From JAAGZL01 sp050290785 (lineage in GTDB: Bacteria > Pseudomonadota > Gammaproteobacteria > Chromatiales > Chromatiaceae), in NCBI GenBank assembly GCA_050290785.1, contig JBNKIR010000046.1, forward strand, positions 1 to 60,557: DNA of 60,557 bases. Reading direction: 5' to 3'. The translations under genes were made by a program, and so were the position numbers. This document shows positions 35,361-44,298 of the stretch, piece by piece; position 1 is the first letter of the stretch; every line of letters begins with the position of its first letter. The notes under the pieces were generated by a model. That model had not been told where the DNA came from, did no database searches, and worked only from the letters and a program-made list of their open reading frames with translations.

Positions 35361-36116
35361 CTACTGCTGAAGGGTGCGTCCGCCATCCACATTGATGATC
35401 TGTCCGGTGATATAGCCGGCATCGCGTACCAGAAACAGCAGGGTGCTGGCTATGTCCGCCGGGTTCCCCGGTGTCTTCATGGCCGTCCTGGACAGGATCT
35501 CTTTCTTGGTTTCTGTCCCCATTTCGGTGTCCGGCCAGAGGATGGCTCCGGGGGCGATGCCGTTAACCCTTACCTCCGGTCCCAGTTCGCGGGCCAGGCT
35601 CTTTATCAGCATGGCGTTGCCGGCCTTGGCCGCGCAGTAGATGGGGTGTCCGGCCAGAGGTCGCTCTGCGTGGATGTCCACCATGTTGACGATGCAACCT
35701 CGGTTCTGTTTCAGTAGATGCGCCGCGGCCTGGGCCAGGAAGAACGGCGCCTTTAGATTCGTGGAGATCAGGTCGTCCCACTGTTGTTCGCTGCTCGCGC
35801 CTACGGGGGTGGGGTAGAAACTGGATGCGTTGTTCACCAGCAGATCCAGACGTCCGCGCCACTGCTCTATCTGTTTGATCAGAGATGGGATGGAGTCAGT
35901 CTCCGCCAGGTCCGCCTGCAGCAGCAGGGTCGAATCTTGTCGTCTCTGCTCAAGCCCCTCCTGCAGGGCCACCGCCGCAGACCCGGAACTGCGATAGTGG
36001 ATGACGGTATCCATGCCGGCTGTGTGCAGTGTTCTGACGATCTCGGCGCCGATACGCAGAGATCCGCCTGTGACCAGTGCCACCTTTCCGGTCAGTGGGT
36101 TGGAATTTTCTGTCAC
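35361..36116 (-). CDS. pteridine-reductase-type SDR
   Basis: A 251-aa NADPH-dependent short-chain dehydrogenase. The cofactor motif is TGGSLRIG, with Arg instead of Gly as in pteridine reductase (PTR1/FolM), not the usual TGxxxGIG. NNASSFYPTP, a Val-Asp-Ile-His segment where classical SDRs have the catalytic Ser, and the YxxxK pair (YCAAKAG) follow, again PTR1-like. The C-terminus is GQIINVDGGRTL. Reduction of dihydrofolate or dihydropterin is likely, which fits its position near folB and folK. The gap at 35185-35360 shows no further gene. Confidence 0.87.
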   Translation of the reverse strand: MTENSNPLTGKVALVTGGSLRIGAEIVRTLHTAGMDTVIHYRSSGSAAVALQEGLEQRRQDSTLLLQADLAETDSIPSLIKQIEQWRGRLDLLVNNASSFYPTPVGASSEQQWDDLISTNLKAPFFLAQAAAHLLKQNRGCIVNMVDIHAERPLAGHPIYCAAKAGNAMLIKSLARELGPEVRVNGIAPGAILWPDTEMGTETKKEILSRTAMKTPGNPADIASTLLFLVRDAGYITGQIINVDGGRTLQQ

Positions 36117-36177
36117 GTGAGGCCTCCATGATTGTTACACTAGGCAGCATAACCGAGTTGATCAGATTCAGAAACCT

Positions 36178-37350
36178 ATGACTGAACTAGAGACCCTGCC
36201 CAAGCCCACTGACGAAGATCTAAAGCATAGCGAAGATCTTGGCGACCATATCCGTCTGGAGATGGAACGGACGGGCGGCAGGATCACATTCGATCGTTTT
36301 ATGGAACTGTGTCTCTATGCCCCCGGCCTGGGTTATTACGTCGCCGGCGCGCGCAAGTTTGGACAGGGTGGGGATTTTGTCACGGCCCCCGAGATATCGT
36401 CCCTGTTCGGTCGCTGTCTGGCGCGCCAGTGCGCCCAGGTGCTGCAGGAGACAGGTGTGGGTGATCTGCTCGAGTTCGGCGCCGGGACCGGCGCCATGGC
36501 TGCGGATATCTTGACGGAGCTGGAACAGATGGATGGTCTGCCGCAGCGCTATCTGATCCTTGAGTTGAGCCCGGAGCTGAGGTCCAGGCAGCAGGAGACC
36601 CTGCAGCGGCGGGTCCCGGAGCTGGCGCATCTGGTGCAGTGGCTGGACGGGATGCCTGCCACGGGGTTCCGTGGGATGGTGCTGGCCAACGAGGTGCTGG
36701 ACGCCATGCCGGTGCAGCGTTTCCGCATAGAGTCGGGAGCAGTGCTGGAGCAGTTCGTGCGATGGGGCGGGGATGGGTTCGTCGCGTATTGGGATGGACC
36801 TGTCACCAAGGGATTGGAGCAGGCGGTCCAGGGCCTGGGGCAGGAACTGCCGGACGGCTTCGAATCGGAGTTGAACCTGCGGGCAGAACCCTGGGTGCGG
36901 CAACTGGGTGAGATGATGGAGGCCGGGGCGGCGCTCCTGATCGACTATGGACATCCGCAGTTCGAGTACTATCACCCCCAGAGGAGTGAGGGGACACTTA
37001 TGTGTCACTACAGGCACCGGGCCCATCCCGATCCCCTCCTGTATCCGGGGCTGCAGGACATAACCGCCCATGTCGATTTCACTGCCGTTGCCGAGGCGGG
37101 GCATAGGGCCGGATTCGATATAGGCGGTTTTACCACCCAGGCATTCTTTCTCATGGGCTGTGGCCTGGATGGCATGCTGGCAGAGTCAGATCCGAACGAT
37201 ATCGATCGGCACATGCAGCTGGTGCAGCAGGTGAAGCGTCTTACCATGCCCACGGATATGGGGGAGCGTTTCAAGGTGTTGGGACTGACCTGTCAGTTGG
37301 AACAACCCCTGATCGGGTTCGGCATGAGGGATCAGCGTGAGCGGCTCTAG
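36178..37350 (+). CDS. SAM-dependent methyltransferase, MidA/NDUFAF7 (DUF185) family
   Basis: A 390-aa class I methyltransferase. The N-terminus ITFDRFMELCLYAPGLGYY and GGDFVTAPEISSLFG are diagnostic for the family. The SAM-binding loop is LLEFGAGTGAMAADIL, and VLANEVLDAMPVQRF follows. The mitochondrial homologue NDUFAF7 methylates an arginine of a complex I subunit; the bacterial substrate is not established. It diverges from the SDR gene (61-bp gap), overlaps the downstream lipoprotein gene by 14 bp, and belongs to a conserved-looking neighbourhood with folB, folK and cca. Confidence 0.92.
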   Translation: MTELETLPKPTDEDLKHSEDLGDHIRLEMERTGGRITFDRFMELCLYAPGLGYYVAGARKFGQGGDFVTAPEISSLFGRCLARQCAQVLQETGVGDLLEFGAGTGAMAADILTELEQMDGLPQRYLILELSPELRSRQQETLQRRVPELAHLVQWLDGMPATGFRGMVLANEVLDAMPVQRFRIESGAVLEQFVRWGGDGFVAYWDGPVTKGLEQAVQGLGQELPDGFESELNLRAEPWVRQLGEMMEAGAALLIDYGHPQFEYYHPQRSEGTLMCHYRHRAHPDPLLYPGLQDITAHVDFTAVAEAGHRAGFDIGGFTTQAFFLMGCGLDGMLAESDPNDIDRHMQLVQQVKRLTMPTDMGERFKVLGLTCQLEQPLIGFGMRDQRERL

Positions 37351-38053
37351 ATATCAAACACTGGTTATCCTGACCCTGGTCGTCATGCTGGCAGGTTGTA
37401 CCCTGCCGACACAGAACGATACCAGGATCAGTAGCCGCCAGTTCCAGATTCAGGACCTGGCCAAGAGTGATGTGGATCTGATCATGGAGATGCAGATCAG
37501 TTACTCGCTGGAGTATCTGCGGGAGCTCATGACCAAGCTCTACAAGCGTAACCCCAAGGAGTTGCACAAGGGTGGTTGGGCAAGTATAGGGCGTGCTGTC
37601 CAGGCGGTATTTGGACCGGGTCGTGCCATCAGCTTTCCAGGGTTGGGGGGCAAACGTTCCGTGGAAGCCATGCGTCTGGCCTTCGATGACGGCTACTATG
37701 GTGATCGGGTGCTGGCCCTGGTGGAGGGGCTGCGCGGGATGCTGCTGGACTCCTACAACGGGAAGCGGGAGTTCTTTTTGCTGGACGAGCTGGATCCGCA
37801 GAGGATTTACAACGCCGCCAGGAATATCGAGATCGCCGCCTGGAAACTGAACCATGACCGGAACGCACAGGGAGGGCTGTTCCTGATCGCCAACGAACTC
37901 GATGGTCCGGTGCAGAACCTCAGCTTTGAACGCCTATTGGGTAAGATGATAGCGGTCCAGGACAGCGCCGCGCGCTTTGTGGCCCAGTCCACCAATCGCA
38001 AGATAAAGAACGTGATCCAATCTATCGCCTCAGCGGTCTTTATCCCGATCTGA
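37337..38053 (+). CDS. lipoprotein of unknown function
   Basis: A 238-aa protein not assigned to a named family. The GTG start overlaps the methyltransferase gene. The signal ends in a lipobox (VVMLAGC, Cys21), so the mature protein is lipid-anchored. The rest is mostly helical, with KLYKRNPKELHKGG, VEAMRLAFDDGYYGDRVLALVEGLRGML and RKIKNVIQSIASAVFIPI. Its 3' end overlaps the convergent cca by 14 bp. Translational coupling to the methyltransferase suggests linked expression, but no function can be named. Confidence 0.75.
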   Translation: MSGSRYQTLVILTLVVMLAGCTLPTQNDTRISSRQFQIQDLAKSDVDLIMEMQISYSLEYLRELMTKLYKRNPKELHKGGWASIGRAVQAVFGPGRAISFPGLGGKRSVEAMRLAFDDGYYGDRVLALVEGLRGMLLDSYNGKREFFLLDELDPQRIYNAARNIEIAAWKLNHDRNAQGGLFLIANELDGPVQNLSFERLLGKMIAVQDSAARFVAQSTNRKIKNVIQSIASAVFIPI

Positions 38054-39242
38054 GGTCGCGTGGCACCGCGGCTATGGCCTGCTGGCGCGCGCGCTCCAGT
38101 CTGGCGGCGATCTCCTTTCCATCCTGTATGCCCTCGGACAGCACTGCCCCATCCACGCCTAGGGCGGCCTCGCGCGCGGCACGCAGCAGGTCGGCCTGGG
38201 GGTATGGCTCCTGTTCCAGTCCTGGCCGTCCCAGCAGGTCGGCATGGCAGGCCAGGAGAAAACGCTCGAACCGCTCCGGCTGGCGCAGGGCGTCCAGGGT
38301 CATCAACAGCCTGAGAATGGTCCTGGGTCGTAGCTCCAGGGCGCGGTGGCAATCGAGATGGTGACATGCCACCTGCCGGGCCAGACGCCTCCATTCGGTA
38401 GGGATCCCCAATCTCTTGCTGACCCTGTCCACCAGCGGGACCCCGCGATGTTCGTGGCCGATGTGGCGTGGCCACTCCTGCTGCGGGGTGGCCCCCTTGC
38501 CCAGGTCGTGCATGATGGCGGCATAGCGCACCTGGGGGTCGGTGCTGATCCGGGCGGCCTGTTCCAGGGTAAGCAGGGAGTGGATGCCGGAGTCTATCTC
38601 CGGATGGTGTTGCTCCGGTTGCGGGATCCCGAACAGTCGATCCAGTTCCGGGATGATGGCCCCGAGTGCACTACAGGCGCGCAGCTCACGAAAGAATATA
38701 TCCGGACGTTCCTCCATCAGGGCCTTATGCAGTTCCCCGAAACAGCGTTCCGGGACCAACTGATCCAGCTCGCCTGCCCGGACCATCTCTTCGATCAACT
38801 CACTGGTCTCTGGTGCTATGCGGAATCCCAACGAGTGGTAACGGCTGGCGAAACGGGCCAGGCGCAACACCCGGATCGGGTCCTCCCGGAAGGATGGGGT
38901 GTGGCGCAGGATGCGGCCATCCAGATCCTGACGTCCGTTACAGGGGTCGATCAGGTTGCCATCCTCATCCATGGCCATGGCGTTGATGGTGAGATCGCGG
39001 CGCGCCAGGTCCTGCTCCAGGGTGACCGTGCCGTCCCCGGGGCTGTTGCGGTCTCTCCTGGGCAGGGCGTACTCCTCTTTGGTCTTGGGGTGGAGGAATA
39101 CCGGGAAGTCGCGCCCGACTTGCTTGAATCCATCCTGAATAAGTTGTTGCGGGGTGATCCCGGTCACCAGCCAGTCGTGATCTTTTACCTCCAGTCCCAA
39201 CAGCCGGTCCCGTACCACGCCTCCCACCAGATATCTCTTCAT
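38040..39242 (-). CDS. cca: CCA tRNA nucleotidyltransferase with HD domain
   Basis: Adds or repairs the CCA end of tRNAs. It is about 400 aa, like the multifunctional E. coli enzyme. KRYLVGGVVRDRLLG and the metal-binding Asp21-x-Asp23 (KDHDWLVTG) define the class II nucleotidyltransferase. RRDLTINAMAMDEDGNLIDP and the tRNA-binding RFASRY follow. The C-terminal HD domain (IMHDLGKGATPQQ, HIGHEHRG) would give phosphatase/phosphodiesterase activity. ATG 39242 gives the family N-terminus. Confidence 0.96.
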   Translation of the reverse strand: MKRYLVGGVVRDRLLGLEVKDHDWLVTGITPQQLIQDGFKQVGRDFPVFLHPKTKEEYALPRRDRNSPGDGTVTLEQDLARRDLTINAMAMDEDGNLIDPCNGRQDLDGRILRHTPSFREDPIRVLRLARFASRYHSLGFRIAPETSELIEEMVRAGELDQLVPERCFGELHKALMEERPDIFFRELRACSALGAIIPELDRLFGIPQPEQHHPEIDSGIHSLLTLEQAARISTDPQVRYAAIMHDLGKGATPQQEWPRHIGHEHRGVPLVDRVSKRLGIPTEWRRLARQVACHHLDCHRALELRPRTILRLLMTLDALRQPERFERFLLACHADLLGRPGLEQEPYPQADLLRAAREAALGVDGAVLSEGIQDGKEIAARLERARQQAIAAVPRDLRSG

Positions 39243-39272
39243 GGACTGCATTGTCGGCCAGATTGATAGATA

Positions 39273-40346
39273 ATGCCAAGCATGTTGCGTTCGGCGGTCA
39301 TCAGTAGATCAGTTGCGGCGGTATGCTGGATAACGGTGTTGTTCCTCAGCGGTTGTGCCGGCATCGGTTACTACTATCAATCGGTTCATGGCCACTTCAG
39401 TCTGATGGGGGATAGTCGGCCTATCAGTGAAATCTTGCAGGACAGTGATGTCGATGCCGGGCTCAAGCAGAGACTGGAGTTGGTATTGCAGATGCGCGAG
39501 TTTGCCAGCGTCGAGCTGAGCCTGCCGCAGAACGGCAGCTATCTATCCTATGCCGCCCTGGACCGGGATGCGGTGGTGTGGAGTGTGGTGGCGACCCCGG
39601 AGTTTTCGGTCAGTCCCAAAGAGTGGTGTTATCCGGTGGTGGGCTGTGCCAGTTATCGTGGCTATTTTAAGAGGGAACAGGCGCAGGGTTATGCGGATGA
39701 TCTAAAGAAAGACGGTCTGGATGTTACGCTATTGCCCAACCCGGCCTACTCCACCCTGGGGTGGTTTGATGATCCTCTTCCCAGCACCGTCATAGAGTGG
39801 ACAGAGCCATATCTGGTTGGGTTGATTGTGCATGAACTGGCCCACCAGCAGCTCTATGTGGCTGGAGATAGCTCATTTAACGAGGCCTTTGCCATGGCCG
39901 TGGAACAGGTGGGGGTGGGGCGCTGGTTCCGGTCACGCAACGACATGCAGGGACTGGAGCAGTGGCGGCAACGCAGACAGAAGAGGGATGCCTTCGTGCG
40001 TCTGTTGTTGGATGCCAGGGAGCGTCTGCAACTACTCTACTCCAGTCCGGTTGCTGTTACAGATATGCGTGCCCGCAAGAAGGATGAGTTTGCAAGATTG
40101 CAGAGGGAGTATCTCCGGCTTAAGGATGGCTGGGACGGCTATTCCGGTTTCGATCACTGGTTTGAGGGTGATATGAACAATGCGCGCCTGGCCTCGGTTG
40201 CGACCTACGACAGGTTCGTGCCGGCGTTTCTTAAGCTGTTGGAAGAAAATAATGGGGATCTGGAAAGTTTCTATCAGTCCTGCAAAGAACTCGGCGCGCT
40301 GTCATCGGATAGGCGCGCCGCAAGGTTGGAGGCCTTGTTGCAGTGA
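39273..40346 (+). CDS. lipoprotein aminopeptidase-like metalloprotease (COG4324 type)
   Basis: A 357-aa protein with a lipobox LSGC (Cys28). The sequence CAGIGYYYQSVHGHFSLM following it is typical of the predicted-aminopeptidase family COG4324. The zinc motif is HELAHQ (His187, Glu188, His191), with the third ligand likely Glu204 in SSFNEAFA, giving a gluzincin pattern. Substrate unknown. An ATG at 39282 is an alternative start. It diverges from cca with about 30 bp between, so promoters overlap. Confidence 0.88.
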   Translation: MPSMLRSAVISRSVAAVCWITVLFLSGCAGIGYYYQSVHGHFSLMGDSRPISEILQDSDVDAGLKQRLELVLQMREFASVELSLPQNGSYLSYAALDRDAVVWSVVATPEFSVSPKEWCYPVVGCASYRGYFKREQAQGYADDLKKDGLDVTLLPNPAYSTLGWFDDPLPSTVIEWTEPYLVGLIVHELAHQQLYVAGDSSFNEAFAMAVEQVGVGRWFRSRNDMQGLEQWRQRRQKRDAFVRLLLDARERLQLLYSSPVAVTDMRARKKDEFARLQREYLRLKDGWDGYSGFDHWFEGDMNNARLASVATYDRFVPAFLKLLEENNGDLESFYQSCKELGALSSDRRAARLEALLQ

Positions 40347-40400
40347 CGATGGAGCCTCAGATGTTATGATCCTATTCTGAATTAATTTGGTTTTATAGAT

Positions 40401-41231
40401 ATGTCGCAATGGTTATCTGAACTTGCCGCCGCCTGGCCAATGCTGCAGGAGATATCTATCTTCCTGGCCCTGGGTGCGGTGGCCGGTCTTACCGCCGGAC
40501 TGTTCGGCGTGGGTGGCGGACTGGTCATTGTCCCCACCCTGTTGTGGGTATTCACCAGCCGGGGGATTGATCAGTCCATTGTTATGCATCTGTCAGTCGG
40601 GACATCTCTGGCCACCATCATCGTCACTTCACTCTCATCGGTATATGCCCATCATAGACGCAAGGCGGTACAGTGGGGTCTGTTTCTCATGCTTGCCCCT
40701 GGCATTGTGATCGGAGCGTGGATCGGAGCGGTAACAGCGGACATGTTGTCGACCGTCTGGTTGCAAAGGGTGTTCGCTGTTTTTGTCCTGCTGGTGGCAA
40801 CACATCTGGTGCTGGATATCGACTGGGGTAAACATAGAGATCTACCCGGCAGAGTGGGGATGATGTTGGCAGGCATCCTTATAGGAACGATCTCTTCCAT
40901 CGTCGGGATCGGCGGTGGATCCATGACCGTACCCTATCTGCACTGGAACGGCGTGGATATGCGCAATGCGGTCGCCACCTCCAGCGCATGCGGTATGCCG
41001 ATAGCTTTGGCCGGCACGGTGGGATTTATCCTGACCGGTTGGGGTGAAGCGGCCCTGCCATCGGGCAGTAGCGGTTATGTATATTGGAGCGCTATGCCAT
41101 GGATTGTGGTCGCCACTTTCATCCTGGCGCCGATAGGTGCGCGCCTGGCCCATAGTTTGCCGACCGCAACATTGCGACGACTGTTCGCGATGCTGCTGTT
41201 TGTTATGGGGATTAATCTTATATTGAGTTAA
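40401..41231 (+). CDS. TauE/SafE-family permease (second copy)
   Basis: A 276-aa inner-membrane protein with eight predicted helices. Family repeats: GAVAGLTAGLFGVGGGLVIVPTLLW and IGTISSIVGIGGGSMTVPYLHWNG. It is related to the permease at 18251-19021 but clearly divergent, so probably not a recent duplicate. It likely transports a sulfur oxyanion or small organic acid. It stands alone, 54 bp after the metalloprotease gene. Confidence 0.9.
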   Translation: MSQWLSELAAAWPMLQEISIFLALGAVAGLTAGLFGVGGGLVIVPTLLWVFTSRGIDQSIVMHLSVGTSLATIIVTSLSSVYAHHRRKAVQWGLFLMLAPGIVIGAWIGAVTADMLSTVWLQRVFAVFVLLVATHLVLDIDWGKHRDLPGRVGMMLAGILIGTISSIVGIGGGSMTVPYLHWNGVDMRNAVATSSACGMPIALAGTVGFILTGWGEAALPSGSSGYVYWSAMPWIVVATFILAPIGARLAHSLPTATLRRLFAMLLFVMGINLILS

Positions 41232-41294
41232 ATAGGTGCTTATGTTGTTTAGTTGCGCGGGACTATGTTTTTCTGATCAAATACTTCCACTAGT

Positions 41295-41303
41295 TGTGGA
41301 TAA
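41295..41303 (-). promoter_or_regulatory. single perfect DnaA box upstream of rsd
   Basis: TGTGGATAA (reverse TTATCCACA) lies 44 bp before the rsd start. Besides the typA-upstream trio it is the only perfect site noticed in the window. Confidence 0.4.
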
Positions 41304-41347
41304 TGATTAGCATAGATCGACTACCGAGAATAACGAGGGCTCTGAGC

Positions 41348-41791
41348 ATGTCTGAAGGAATTGTTAAAAACAAGGAAAGGCGCACCAGAACAGGGGAGAT
41401 GGTGGATAAACTTCTGATCGAAAGGCAGGAGATGTTGTCTCTGTATTGTCAGTTGGCAGGGTTGGAGCCGTTCACTTCCAGTGATAGTGATGAGAGGACG
41501 CTGCGCAGATTTTGCCAGGTCCTGATGGACTATATAGCCTTCGGGCATTTTGAGATATATGAGCGCATCGCCCACGGTGATGAAAAGCGGTCAGACGTCA
41601 TCAAGGTAGCAGAGAAGGTGTATGACCGTGTTCTGGAGGCCACGGAATACGCAGTTGCCTTTAACGATAAATATGATTCATCCATTAAGGTTGAGCACGA
41701 TCAGCTGGAAAAGGACCTCTCTGTATTGGGTGAGGAGCTGGCTATACGAATCGAGATGGAAGATAGGCTGGTGTCCGCCATGGTTTCCTGA
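41348..41791 (+). CDS. rsd: Rsd/AlgQ anti-sigma-70 protein
   Basis: A helical protein of about 147 aa that binds RpoD region 4 and favours alternative sigma factors in stationary phase. RRTRTGEMVDKLLIERQEMLSLYCQLAG and RRFCQVLMDYIAFGHFEIYERI match the family core. ATG 41348 has a GAGGG site; the ORF opens further upstream without support. The next gene, the cyclase-domain protein, starts 45 bp downstream on the same strand. Confidence 0.9.
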   Translation: MSEGIVKNKERRTRTGEMVDKLLIERQEMLSLYCQLAGLEPFTSSDSDERTLRRFCQVLMDYIAFGHFEIYERIAHGDEKRSDVIKVAEKVYDRVLEATEYAVAFNDKYDSSIKVEHDQLEKDLSVLGEELAIRIEMEDRLVSAMVS

Positions 41792-41836
41792 GTTGTCTAC
41801 ACTATATAGAGCGTATAACCTAAAGAATGTGATTGA

Positions 41837-44290
41837 ATGTTCAATAGACTGAGAAAACGGATTACCTTTAACCAAGGGGTCGACGATCTGTTTTCGTCTC
41901 TGCCGGCGCCATCACCTCTCAGATTTTCTATCGACCGGTTTCCTAAAGGAATAGATAACACCAATATTGACGTATATCTCTGCCCCCAATTCACCAGCTC
42001 TGCCAGGCTTCTGGTTCATCGCATGTTGTTGCATGACATCGGGGAAAACAGTTGGGGCGAGCCGCATCCCCCTCCCTCGGTAAAAGATCTGGAGTCCTTC
42101 GAGAAGGCATATACAGGGGTAATGGAGGCCGGAGTGAATAAGGCCAGGAAGGATTCCTCCCCGGAGCAGATACAGCTTCTACATTTTGCCATTCTCAAAT
42201 ATCTGTTGATGTCTGTTAGTGAGGAATTGCTGCAGCATCGCGATAGGCTGCAGCACGCCAGAAGCATGGATGGGGATCACTCAGGCGGCAATGCGGTGCA
42301 TCTGCGCGATAGGCTGGTAACCCTCGCGCAACAAGAGGCCGCTCTAAAATATCGTCTCACACGGAAGCTGTTCAGGCACGTATATAAATTGGAATCAACC
42401 ACACTGCGCAAGCTGCGCAAATCCGTATTGGGTAGGTCATGGCCTGTACCGAAAGAGGTTTTGTTCAATCCTGTGCTGCAACTTCCAAGCCTGTGGGTGG
42501 AGGAGCAGTTTATGCATCACTATCCCCTCGCAATGATGAGGAAACAGGACCCTGCCTGTTTCAGCAAGATAAATACCATTGTGACAGAGATATTTGACTG
42601 CTTTCTCCCGGCCTGGAGTCATGCGCCGCATGTGACTGACTCGACTGACAGCTCCTCTGTGTTGGGTCGGGATTCTGCTGGAATGCGGTTGCGGCATGAC
42701 AGGGGGATGTTGTCAGGATTTCTGGAGAGCGAACTACTGCTTAATGGTTCCATCCAAGAGGATGAATATGCCGGAGGTCTCTGCTCCTGGCTGGACGATC
42801 CTCACAACATGGAGCAGATACTCTCTTTTAAAGGCCCTAGCCGGTATGCCAGGAGAATACAGTCCCGGCATGATCAGCAGGCCGGAACGCCTGATCAATG
42901 GAAGTCTCTTTCTCAGCATGTGTTATCTGAGGCAAGGCGTCGTTTTAGACAAGCCGGGTTTATGGAAAAGATCTTTGCCTCTCATGAGGCGCCCAAGGTG
43001 TACAGAGAGCTGCATGAGCGGGTGCCGTTGGGATTGATCACCCAGTATCTGGAAGGTGGTATACCGCGACGCAAACTCTTGCAGAAACTGTCCGGCATTA
43101 AGGGGGTTACTCAGCCCGATATAGTCAAAAAGGTATTGGATATCGCGGCCGGACGTATTGAGAATATGTCGAAGGCGCGCAGGGATTACCGTCTCAAGTG
43201 CTTTTTGCGTGATTTCACCGTTCTGCGCCGTGATATCAAGCTGGCCTATCAGAGTCATTGCGCGATGAACGGAATCAAGATCCTTTTGCGCGATGAGACG
43301 ATAGCCCTGTCCAGAAGTAATGATAGTCTGCAGGAGTTTGTCCGACATCCGAACGCTGATGTTGAAAAGAATCAGATTAGAAACCATGTCATCATCAAAG
43401 CGGATGTGCGTGGTTCCACGGCCATCACGACCGAGTTGTTGGATCAAAAACTCAATCCGGCAACGCACTTCAGTCTTAATTTCTTTCAGCCCATAAACAA
43501 ATTACTGGATACCTTTGGGGCAGCCAAGGTGTTTGTGGAGGGTGATGCAATTATTCTAAGCATAACTGAGTATGAAGATGCACCATATCAATGGCTGTGC
43601 GTAAGTCATGCCTGCGGTCTGGCGAGAAAGATCCTGCAGGTGGTGGATGTGCAGAATGTGCAAAATAGAAAACACGGTCTGCCCGAACTGGAGTTGGGTC
43701 TTGGGATATCATTCAGCGATGGCTCGCCTGCGTTCCTGTATGATGGCGACAAGCAGATCATGATTTCCCCTGCCATCAACAGGGCCGACCGTCTATCTTC
43801 CTGTACCGCGGCGTTGCGTCGTACCTCTCTGGGGGAGCAGGTGAAAAGAGGGGTGGAAGTGGTGGTGCCGGTGGATAAAGGGGTGACCAACAAGGCACGG
43901 AGTGATGAGCTGCTAAGTTATAACGTAAACGGTATCGAGCTGGATATGCCGGCTTTCTTTAAATTGAAGTCAGAACTTGCCCTGCTGCGGCTGGGAGGAA
44001 ATGTCCCAGGCTACAGTGAGAAGAGTGTGTTTTATGCGGGACGTTATCCGGATCGGGCAGGCAAGATGCACTGGCTGGTGGTGCGTGAGGCCCCTGTTCG
44101 TATCTGGATAGGCAATACCATCAACACCGAAGAGGAGTGGGGTCGCAGGTTCTATGAAGTGATCACCGATCCCGATGTTATAGCCATGTTGAAGGATAGA
44201 ATCACCAGCGATAAATCCAGTGGTGCGGGCAAACAGGATGCTCAGAACTATCCGGATGGAGAATCGGATAGCACCCGTTACATCCATTAA
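41837..44290 (+). CDS. large protein with C-terminal class III nucleotide-cyclase domain
   Basis: An 817-aa protein. Residues 1 to about 500 are mostly helical, with no signal peptide or membrane helix and no family I can name. From about 515 a class III adenylate/guanylate cyclase fold appears: metal Asp523 in KADVRGSTAIT, Asp570 in KVFVEGDAIIL, and the transition-state pair in AINRADRL (Asn-x3-Arg). The purine-selecting Lys seen four residues before the second Asp in many adenylate cyclases is Phe here, so substrate is uncertain. It follows rsd by 45 bp. The large N-terminal region probably regulates it. Confidence 0.72.
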   Translation: MFNRLRKRITFNQGVDDLFSSLPAPSPLRFSIDRFPKGIDNTNIDVYLCPQFTSSARLLVHRMLLHDIGENSWGEPHPPPSVKDLESFEKAYTGVMEAGVNKARKDSSPEQIQLLHFAILKYLLMSVSEELLQHRDRLQHARSMDGDHSGGNAVHLRDRLVTLAQQEAALKYRLTRKLFRHVYKLESTTLRKLRKSVLGRSWPVPKEVLFNPVLQLPSLWVEEQFMHHYPLAMMRKQDPACFSKINTIVTEIFDCFLPAWSHAPHVTDSTDSSSVLGRDSAGMRLRHDRGMLSGFLESELLLNGSIQEDEYAGGLCSWLDDPHNMEQILSFKGPSRYARRIQSRHDQQAGTPDQWKSLSQHVLSEARRRFRQAGFMEKIFASHEAPKVYRELHERVPLGLITQYLEGGIPRRKLLQKLSGIKGVTQPDIVKKVLDIAAGRIENMSKARRDYRLKCFLRDFTVLRRDIKLAYQSHCAMNGIKILLRDETIALSRSNDSLQEFVRHPNADVEKNQIRNHVIIKADVRGSTAITTELLDQKLNPATHFSLNFFQPINKLLDTFGAAKVFVEGDAIILSITEYEDAPYQWLCVSHACGLARKILQVVDVQNVQNRKHGLPELELGLGISFSDGSPAFLYDGDKQIMISPAINRADRLSSCTAALRRTSLGEQVKRGVEVVVPVDKGVTNKARSDELLSYNVNGIELDMPAFFKLKSELALLRLGGNVPGYSEKSVFYAGRYPDRAGKMHWLVVREAPVRIWIGNTINTEEEWGRRFYEVITDPDVIAMLKDRITSDKSSGAGKQDAQNYPDGESDSTRYIH

Positions 44291-44298
44291 TGGATGTT

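Noticed and set aside
36220..37104. 294-codon open frame on the minus strand
   Set aside because: Antisense to the MidA-family methyltransferase; composition is that of a shadow frame.
38346..39266. 306-codon open frame on the plus strand
   Set aside because: Antisense to cca, which has clear catalytic motifs and the better start.
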